From an uncultured Bacteroidia bacterium (lineage in GTDB: Bacteria > Bacteroidota > Bacteroidia > Bacteroidales > UBA932): a DNA stretch of 38,248 nt. Below the pieces are notes generated by a model, which had not been told where the DNA came from, made no database searches, and saw only the letters and a program-made list of their open reading frames with translations. Numbering within the stretch: position 1 is the stretch's first letter; each line of letters starts with the position of its first letter. Location: contig CACYHF010000014.1 in NCBI GenBank assembly GCA_902774155.1, positions 1-38,248 of the forward strand, given 5' to 3'. The translations under genes and the position numbers were made by a program. Positions 33,751 to 38,248 of the stretch are shown here, in pieces.

Positions 33751-34680
33751 ATGCAGCGCACAGCCGTTAGAACACTGCCGGATGGGACCGTCCGGCAAGT
33801 GCATCCTTTTCATGTATGTGTCAGGGGTCTGGAAATGGAGGTTTTGTGCAGAGACAGTGAGGACTATGATGCCATGGTGAAGGTAATCTGTGTGGCAGCA
33901 CGCCGTCATAACATCTTGGTAATTATCTATTGCGTGGTATCCAATCACTGTCACGTGGCCGTGTTGGCCACACGACAGGAAGATGTGGCCCTCTTTGCCA
34001 TCGACCTTAAGAAAATCTATTCCATGTGGTTTCACAAACGTCATGGGAAAAGCCATGTGCTACATGGCGTGGATGTAAAGAGCATTCTCCTTTCCACGGA
34101 CTGGCATATAAGAAATGTCCTGGCCTACATACCCCGGAACGCCCTGGACAACGGTCACAATGTGCACGACTATGAATGGTCGGGATATCGTGCCATGTTT
34201 TGCGCGTGTGAGCAAGAGGAGGGTTGGCCGGTAGCCCGCCTATCCCGTCGGGAGAGAGCAGCCATCATGCATACTGGAGATTCTCTGAAGGACGTCCGAT
34301 GGATGTTGGACAAAGATGACCGCTTGATTCCCCGCAGTTTTTGTGACTACACCTTTCTGGAACAGGCTTTTGAGAATGACCAGGCATATTTCCTGAAGAC
34401 TATCGGTGGTCTGAATGCCGCCCAGATGCAGTATTTGCTGGAGGAGAAACCTTACACTTTCGAGCATGACAGTGAGTTTTTCAAACTCGCCGAAGAAACT
34501 TGTCTTCGCTGGTTCAATGCCCCGGTCGCAAAACTAAGCGCCGACATGAAGGTGAGGGTAATCCCCTTTCTTTACCGAACAACCCGGACCAGCGTTCCCC
34601 AACTGGCCCGGGTGATGAGCCTGCCCCGCGAACAAATTGCCAGAATCCTGGAAAAAGCAAATGCCAGCCGGAATGGATGA
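33751..34680 (+). CDS. REP-associated tyrosine transposase (RAYT, Y1/IS200-like)
   Basis: 309 aa. The N-terminal Y1 transposase fold shows HPFHVCVRGLEMEVLCRD, the histidine pair of an HUH nuclease in VSNHCHVAVLA (His66, His68), IYSMWFHKRHGKSHVLHG, and a candidate nucleophile tyrosine in VLAYIPRNALDNG (about Tyr126). The order HUH, WFxKRHG, YIxxN is characteristic of RAYTs, which bind and cleave REP hairpins as single-strand DNA. The C-terminal third includes a helix-turn-helix-like TSVPQLARVMSLPREQIARI, as in longer RAYTs. It is bracketed by REP-type repeats and preceded by a small co-transcribed ORF. The gene appears intact. Confidence 0.88.
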   Translation: MQRTAVRTLPDGTVRQVHPFHVCVRGLEMEVLCRDSEDYDAMVKVICVAARRHNILVIIYCVVSNHCHVAVLATRQEDVALFAIDLKKIYSMWFHKRHGKSHVLHGVDVKSILLSTDWHIRNVLAYIPRNALDNGHNVHDYEWSGYRAMFCACEQEEGWPVARLSRRERAAIMHTGDSLKDVRWMLDKDDRLIPRSFCDYTFLEQAFENDQAYFLKTIGGLNAAQMQYLLEEKPYTFEHDSEFFKLAEETCLRWFNAPVAKLSADMKVRVIPFLYRTTRTSVPQLARVMSLPREQIARILEKANASRNG

Positions 34681-34694
34681 AGATGAGGCACACC

Positions 34695-34753
34695 TGGTCA
34701 AAGTGGGAAACGAGTGGCACCACCTTGGCCGCTAATTTGCAGCTGCATCGGCC
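34695..34753 (+). repeat. downstream copy of the 59-bp REP-bearing repeat
   Basis: Same orientation as 33190-33248. The single difference (A at 34702 for G at 33197) breaks one pair of the hairpin stem. No inverted copy follows it. It ends 58 nt before the tRNA-Leu gene. Confidence 0.88.
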
Positions 34754-34765
34754 TGAAATGGCAGG

Positions 34766-34797
34766 TTTGTGACTTCAAACAAAAAACACTATCTTTG
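34766..34797 (+). promoter_or_regulatory. promoter of the tRNA-Leu gene
   Basis: TTTG (34766-34769), a 20-nt spacer and TATCTTTG (34790-34797), giving transcription about 5-8 nt before the tRNA 5' end at 34812. Confidence 0.75.
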
Positions 34798-34811
34798 CAG
34801 TCCCACACTTT

Positions 34812-35111
34812 GCCTTGGTGGTGGAATGGTAGACACGAGGGACTTAGACATAATTTGAGTGCACTCTCTGAAAAGAGAGATGTAGAATGCCGTAAATTCA
34901 AGGAAACCTTAACGGAGAAAGCCGAAGGCAATCTTGAGCCAAGCCTCTGAGAAGAGGAAGGTGCAGAGACTAGACACGGCACACCTAAAGGGTCCAGCCC
35001 CATGGTGAAGGAATAGTCCAGACCACAAACAGAAATGGTGGCGAAAGCCATAGTGGCACGAAAATCCCTTGGCCCGAAACGGCCGTGCGGGTTCGATTCC
35101 CGCCCGAGGCA
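34812..35111 (+). tRNA. tRNA-Leu(UAA), interrupted by a group I intron
   Basis: Exon 1 is 34812-34845 and exon 2 is 35061-35111. The acceptor stem GCCTTGG pairs with CCGAGGC (one G-U). The D stem is GTG/CAC, with the D loop containing GG. The anticodon stem AGGGA (34838-34842) pairs with TCCCT (35065-35069). After joining, the loop is C-T-TAA-A-A with anticodon UAA. The long variable arm (GGCC..GGCC) marks a class II tRNA, and the T arm is GCGGG-TTCGATT-CCCGC. The discriminator is A, and CCA is not encoded. The cloverleaf is only complete if 34846-35060 is removed, so ordinary tRNA scans could miss it. It has its own promoter and a downstream hairpin. Confidence 0.93.
34846..35060 (+). ncRNA. 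group I intron (IC3-like) in tRNA-Leu(UAA)
   Basis: 215 nt, inserted between U34 and A35 of the anticodon, ending in the obligatory G (35060). Stems by hand: P1 ACUU (34842-34845) with GAGU (34857-34860), leaving the U-G pair at the splice site. P2 CUCUCU-GAAA-AGAGAG (34864-34879). P3 UGCCGU (34888-34893) / ACGGCA (34976-34981). P4 UUCAAG (34897-34902) / CUUGAG (34933-34938). P5 CCUU/AAGG. P6a CCUCU-GAGA-AGAGG (34944-34957). P7 GACU (34968-34971) / AGUC (35015-35018). P8 CACC (34982-34985) / GGUG (35004-35007). P9 with UGGC-GAAA-GCCA (35039-35050). AAUCUUGAGCCAAGCC and GGUGCAGAGACU are the Q and R elements. No homing endonuclease ORF. Confidence 0.92.
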
Positions 35112-35113
35112 CA

Positions 35114-35161
35114 ACAAGACTTTGTAAGTTGTTGATTTTCAAACACTTTACAAGGTCTTGT
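35114..35161 (+). terminator. hairpin downstream of tRNA-Leu
   Basis: ACAAGAC-TTTGTAA pairs imperfectly with TTTACAA-GGTCTTGT (about 14 bp), followed by GTTTTG. A plausible terminator for the tRNA transcript. Confidence 0.55.
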
Positions 35162-35245
35162 GTTTTGTATCCCCAAAAATTTGGCCACAATCTGACCACA
35201 TTTTTAGAACGCTTTTCCAGCGACCTCATTTCGTACGCGCATCAA

Positions 35246-35288
35246 CAAAAACAGTGTGGACCTGAAATTGATTCAGATCCACACTGTT
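35246..35288 (-). terminator. terminator of the C13 protease gene
   Basis: 17-bp inverted repeat (35250-35266 with 35272-35288, loop ATTGA, one G-U pair). On the minus strand it is followed by TTTTTG, 40 nt after the stop of the gene at 35329. Confidence 0.8.
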
Positions 35289-35328
35289 CAACTTTCGTTG
35301 GCAAAACTGTTCACTTTTCGGTGGCAAT

Positions 35329-37419
35329 CTACCGGGGCTTCAGGAACTCTTCCACAGTGTTTCGATACACATTCCCGTAGCAGGCGTCGTTGTACAGGCC
35401 GGCATGGGAGGCCGTGGTGTGGGTGGCCAGCTGGTAGTAAAGGTCATGGAGGGAGATGGCAGGATTGGCCTCCACCTCGCTCCGGAACACACGCGTGAAG
35501 CGGTTGGAAAGGTAAATGCCGTCTTCAATTATGTCTGCGTGGGAGGTTTCGCCGCTGCCGGCTGCGCAGAGGAAAAGAACGCCCGGAAGGCCCTCGCAAT
35601 ACGTGCCGATGGAACCGCTGTAGCAGGTTTCCATAACGGCCAGGACCTTCCGGTAATTCCCCTCGGCGGCCTCCAGGATGCCGCGGAAAGTCTCTGCCTC
35701 CAATTTATCATCGGCCCACATAATCACATTGTCCCGGGCGCCGTGGCCGCTCCAGAAAAGGAAGAAGTTGGTGCCGGGGCTGCCCCGGACCACCTCAGGG
35801 GTGCGCTCCGTGACCGTGCCGGAGAAGATGTTCCGGAGGTCTTCCGGCGTTACCAGGCTGGTCTTGTAGTCGATGACGGCACCCGTGCGCAGGTTCTCTC
35901 CGCCTGGGGTGACGTGCACGTCGGAGCCCAGGTCGTCCTCCAGGATGAGGATAATATGGTCGTCGTTGTAGCCAAAGCCTTTCAGCATCCGGTACTGGGC
36001 CAGGGCATCGGCCTGGTGCCGATAGTTGTTGCGGCCGGTAGACGTAGCTATCACCACCGCAAACTGATCCTCAAGGGGCGGATACGGGAGATCGACCGCC
36101 TCCTCGTCGTACATATCCTCAATCTGGCTGGTGGTCCAGTTCCAGAGGTCGCTGCCGGTATAGTCACGTGAAAAACGACCGGTCTCTACAAATTTCCCGT
36201 CCGTATAGGTCCAGGTGCTGTAGGTGGTGCCCAGCTGGCAGATATGCGTCTGGCTTTCAAATTCCAACGGTCCGGAAACGCCGGTAATATGCTTGTAATC
36301 CCCCGCCCTGGCCGCCTGGAAGGCATTTTGCATACCGGAAGTCGTCCAGGGATAGATGGGCGTAGAAGCCTTGTCTCCCGATGTGAGTTTTAAAAGGGCT
36401 TCCCGTACAGACGGTGCATCGCCGCTTTCTACCACGGCTGCCGCCATGGCCAGCAGATAGAAGCAGTCGTAGAGCTGGGCGTAGCCGCCGGGAAGGACCG
36501 TCCCGTAGCGGCTTTTCCAGGCAACGTCAAACCCTTCTCCGGGCCTGGACGCAAGGGCCGTGCCCACATAGTCATAGTTCTTCAGTTTCCCCTCCAGGGA
36601 CAGGTCGTAGGCCATATCCGTGCATACGATGGAAAGGTATTGGCTGTCCTCATTCAGCTTGAGGGCTTCGTCAAAATCCAGCATATCCCGGGCCGATGAA
36701 GGGACAAAGAAGAGCACGCCGGGAAAGGGCGCTTCCTCTTCGGCGGCAATGGCCTTCTGAAGAGCGGCTTCCAACTCGGCCTTGTTCTCATAGAAATAGG
36801 TTTCCTCTACCTCCATATCCATTTCGCGCGCCATGTAGGCGTAGTACGACTGGAAGGAGGCGGCATAGTCATCCACTTTCCCGTCCCTGGAGATAAGGGA
36901 GATGCGGGAATAGTTGTTGGCGCGGGCCTTGGAGAGCATGGCCTGGCACTGCGCCATGTCATTCTCGGCCAGGCAGAAAATATTGGGATCCGTCATATTG
37001 CTGCCCGCATAAATGCGCTGGAATTCCGTAGAGGTGACCGACGGCGCCAGCACGGGCATGCGGTAGGAAAGGCTTTCTTTGGCAATGACGCGGGCGTTAC
37101 GGCTGTACCGCGGGCCGATAACCGCCGCGTAAGAATTGTCGTGGGTAATCTGTGCAATGTCCCGGGCCAGGGTGGCACCATCCTCGTCTACCCATTCCAG
37201 CTCCAGCTCTATCCGGCTCTCCTGCTCTTTCTGGGCGCTTTTGATGGTCTCCTGCGCCCAGTCCACAATCTTGGAGAGCTCCGCTTTCTCCGATGCCGGC
37301 AGCACCACGGCCACCTTGTAGGAATTCACCTTCTGCTGCGTTTCCAGCGGGTCTTTCCCGCTACAGGCGCTCAGCAGCAAGAGCGGAACAAGGGCATGTA
37401 GCAGTCTATTCCTTTTCAT
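35329..37419 (-). CDS. lipoprotein fusing a periplasmic-binding-like domain to a C13 (legumain/caspase-like) protease
   Basis: 696 aa. The lipoprotein signal ends in LLLSACSGKD (Cys19). Residues about 33-420 look like a type I periplasmic-binding fold of the amino-acid/amide receptor kind: YKVAVVLPASEKAELSKIVD, YAAVIGPRYSRNARVIAKES, MPVLAPSVTSTEFQRIYAG, and YAQLYDCFYLLAMAAAVVES near its end. Residues about 455-690 form a caspase-like C13 domain: FAVVIATSTGRNNYRHQADA, GYNDDHIILILEDD, the histidine motif FFLFWSGHGARDN and the cysteine motif VLAVMETCYSGSIGTY. C13 enzymes cut after Asn or Asp. The fusion suggests ligand-controlled proteolysis at the envelope (inference). The start overlaps the upstream gene by 14 bp. 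Confidence 0.82.
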   Translation of the reverse strand: MKRNRLLHALVPLLLLSACSGKDPLETQQKVNSYKVAVVLPASEKAELSKIVDWAQETIKSAQKEQESRIELELEWVDEDGATLARDIAQITHDNSYAAVIGPRYSRNARVIAKESLSYRMPVLAPSVTSTEFQRIYAGSNMTDPNIFCLAENDMAQCQAMLSKARANNYSRISLISRDGKVDDYAASFQSYYAYMAREMDMEVEETYFYENKAELEAALQKAIAAEEEAPFPGVLFFVPSSARDMLDFDEALKLNEDSQYLSIVCTDMAYDLSLEGKLKNYDYVGTALASRPGEGFDVAWKSRYGTVLPGGYAQLYDCFYLLAMAAAVVESGDAPSVREALLKLTSGDKASTPIYPWTTSGMQNAFQAARAGDYKHITGVSGPLEFESQTHICQLGTTYSTWTYTDGKFVETGRFSRDYTGSDLWNWTTSQIEDMYDEEAVDLPYPPLEDQFAVVIATSTGRNNYRHQADALAQYRMLKGFGYNDDHIILILEDDLGSDVHVTPGGENLRTGAVIDYKTSLVTPEDLRNIFSGTVTERTPEVVRGSPGTNFFLFWSGHGARDNVIMWADDKLEAETFRGILEAAEGNYRKVLAVMETCYSGSIGTYCEGLPGVLFLCAAGSGETSHADIIEDGIYLSNRFTRVFRSEVEANPAISLHDLYYQLATHTTASHAGLYNDACYGNVYRNTVEEFLKPR

Positions 37420-38248
37420 ACGCTTTCTCCTTTTCTACAGCCTGGGAATAATATGTTTCATACAGGGCGGCCATGTCCTGGCCCTCAAAATTGAACTGTT
37501 TGTTTGAAACAACCTGAATGTATTCGCTTTCCAGGCCGAACTGCTGATGCTCCGGCCAGGGTTTTCCGGCTAGCCAGTCCTCCAGATACATCTTAAGGGC
37601 AAGATGGTTGTTCACGCACAGGGAGTAAGGTACGACCCCAGGATTGTAGGCCGTACAGTCCACGTCCATCCCGGCAATATGGATAAAGCCGTTGTACCGG
37701 CTATAGTCAAAAAGGCCAGGCAGGGACCCGCCTAGAAGGGGAAAGAACAAAATGTCGCCAAAGAATTCTCCGGTGGAGTAAAGCTCCTGATACTTTGTGT
37801 GGACGAAACGGTAGGTGCTGTCCCGCATGCCGAATCCTTCCGGGCCATTTGCCAGCGTCCAGGTGTGTGTTTCCTGGTCAGAAACCGCGCCGTGGCCGTC
37901 GGCAAAGCCGCGGGCACTCTCTTCAATCATGTCGTTGCCGTCCATGGCCTTGAAGATGACGCCCACGAAGATGCGGGACATGGCTCCGCAGAGCCAGGAG
38001 GCACCGTAGCGGCGGATGATGTAGGAGGAATGCCCCGGAAAAACGTCATCGGTTTCCAGGATAAGCACGCGGCCGTTCTTAGGGGCCGATTTTCCCTTGA
38101 GGATCTCCTCGTACGTGTTGCTGGCAAGGATAAGGGCGCGGTCACCGCTCCCCTCCTTCGAGAGCCACGCGTCCAGCCGTTTCCCGGCATCGGCAATGCT
38201 CTCCGGCTGCTGGAGGCTCAGGTTCACATCCGGATGGTCCTTGCAGAA
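37406..38248 (-). CDS. periplasmic-binding-like protein, partial (5' end outside)
   Basis: The frame is open to the window edge, so the N-terminus is missing and no start codon should be placed at the GTG near 38227. At least 280 residues are seen. ALILASNTYEEILKG, GRVLILETDDVFPGHSSYII, RRYGASWLCGAMSR, GFADGHGAVSD and a late GLFDYSRYNGFIHIAGMDVD resemble the alternating alpha/beta pattern of a type I solute-binding or BMP-like lipoprotein. This is tentative. The final codons overlap the C13 fusion gene by 14 bp, so they are translated together. A receptor pair sharing a ligand class is possible. Confidence 0.6.
   Translation of the reverse strand, partial: FCKDHPDVNLSLQQPESIADAGKRLDAWLSKEGSGDRALILASNTYEEILKGKSAPKNGRVLILETDDVFPGHSSYIIRRYGASWLCGAMSRIFVGVIFKAMDGNDMIEESARGFADGHGAVSDQETHTWTLANGPEGFGMRDSTYRFVHTKYQELYSTGEFFGDILFFPLLGGSLPGLFDYSRYNGFIHIAGMDVDCTAYNPGVVPYSLCVNNHLALKMYLEDWLAGKPWPEHQQFGLESEYIQVVSNKQFNFEGQDMAALYETYYSQAVEKEKAYEKE

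Larger units (their letters stand above)
33190..34753 (+). mobile_element. RAYT/REP cassette
   Basis: Unit consisting of REP-bearing repeat, inverted REP, promoter, 116-aa ORF, transposase and REP-bearing repeat, about 1.56 kb. RAYTs normally sit as single domesticated-like genes among their REPs. Here the near-identity of the 59-bp ends suggests recent movement or recombination of the whole block, placed between the mre operon and a tRNA gene. Confidence 0.7.

Noticed and set aside
34846-35060. Possible homing endonuclease inside the group I intron
   Set aside because: Only 215 nt long and fully used by the ribozyme core; no LAGLIDADG, GIY-YIG or HNH coding sequence can fit.
34698-35229. 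Two minus-strand open frames across the tRNA-Leu region, with a stretch like RAGIEPARPF
   Set aside because: That stretch is the antisense translation of the tRNA T arm, a well-known source of false proteins. The region is explained by the tRNA and intron.
35104-35250. tRNA-Leu 3' end as an integration (att) site
   Set aside because: No second copy of the tRNA 3' end and no integrase gene in the window; the following sequence is hairpins only.

Overview
The window is a compact, gene-dense piece of a Bacteroidota chromosome, most likely Bacteroidales. GC looks to be in the mid-50s percent by eye. The evidence is the promoter type (TTG, about 20 nt, TAnnTTTG, found before at least six genes), lipoproteins with fimbrillin-like and BspA-type leucine-rich domains, Bacteroidota-type SdhC, HemW, M16 and S41 proteins, and the mreBCD-mrdA-rodA operon. 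A Rikenellaceae-like gut or rumen lineage would fit, but that is inference.

Layout. 1-2.4 kb: 5' end of a TrpB2-like gene, a lone sdhC, pyrH and a YtxH protein. 2.4-5.7 kb: an accessory cassette with a Big_2 repeat lipoprotein and a mosaic fimbrillin/LRR/M64 peptidase lipoprotein. It is bracketed by two copies of the 3' end of the aminopeptidase P gene, one intact and one a fragment. 5.6-16 kb: pepP, a coiled-coil membrane protein with hemW and two small genes, DUF3109 with a degenerate M16 protein, a highly expressed-looking TPR protein, and a U32/RlhA-type protein. 16-18 kb: an AbrB-VapC toxin-antitoxin pair and an orphan lipoprotein. 18-22.3 kb: prmC, ddl and PBP1A on the minus strand, divergent from topA. 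24.8-26 kb: an Lrp regulator and ispD. 26-33.2 kb: the rod-shape/elongasome operon mreB-mreC-mreD-mrdA-rodA, followed by a lipoprotein S41 protease.

33.2-35.3 kb is the most remarkable part. A REP-associated tyrosine transposase (RAYT) and a small unknown partner ORF are bracketed by a 59-bp near-identical direct repeat that carries a REP-type hairpin; the upstream side also has an inverted copy. Directly after it, with its own promoter, lies tRNA-Leu(UAA) interrupted between U34 and A35 by a 215-nt ORF-less group I intron. Stems P1-P9 can be drawn by hand, and the insertion site is the one used by the cyanobacterial/plastid tRNA-Leu intron.

35.3-38.2 kb: two translationally coupled minus-strand genes, a periplasmic-binding-like protein (running off the window) and a lipoprotein fusing a periplasmic-binding-like receptor domain to a C13 (legumain/caspase-like) protease domain.

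Functional themes are cell-wall synthesis and shape (mre operon, mrdA, rodA, PBP1A, ddl), housekeeping (pyrH, topA, prmC, ispD, hemW) and surface or secreted proteases (M64, M16-like, S41, C13). Convergent gene pairs overlap at their 3' ends repeatedly, showing how tightly the chromosome is packed.
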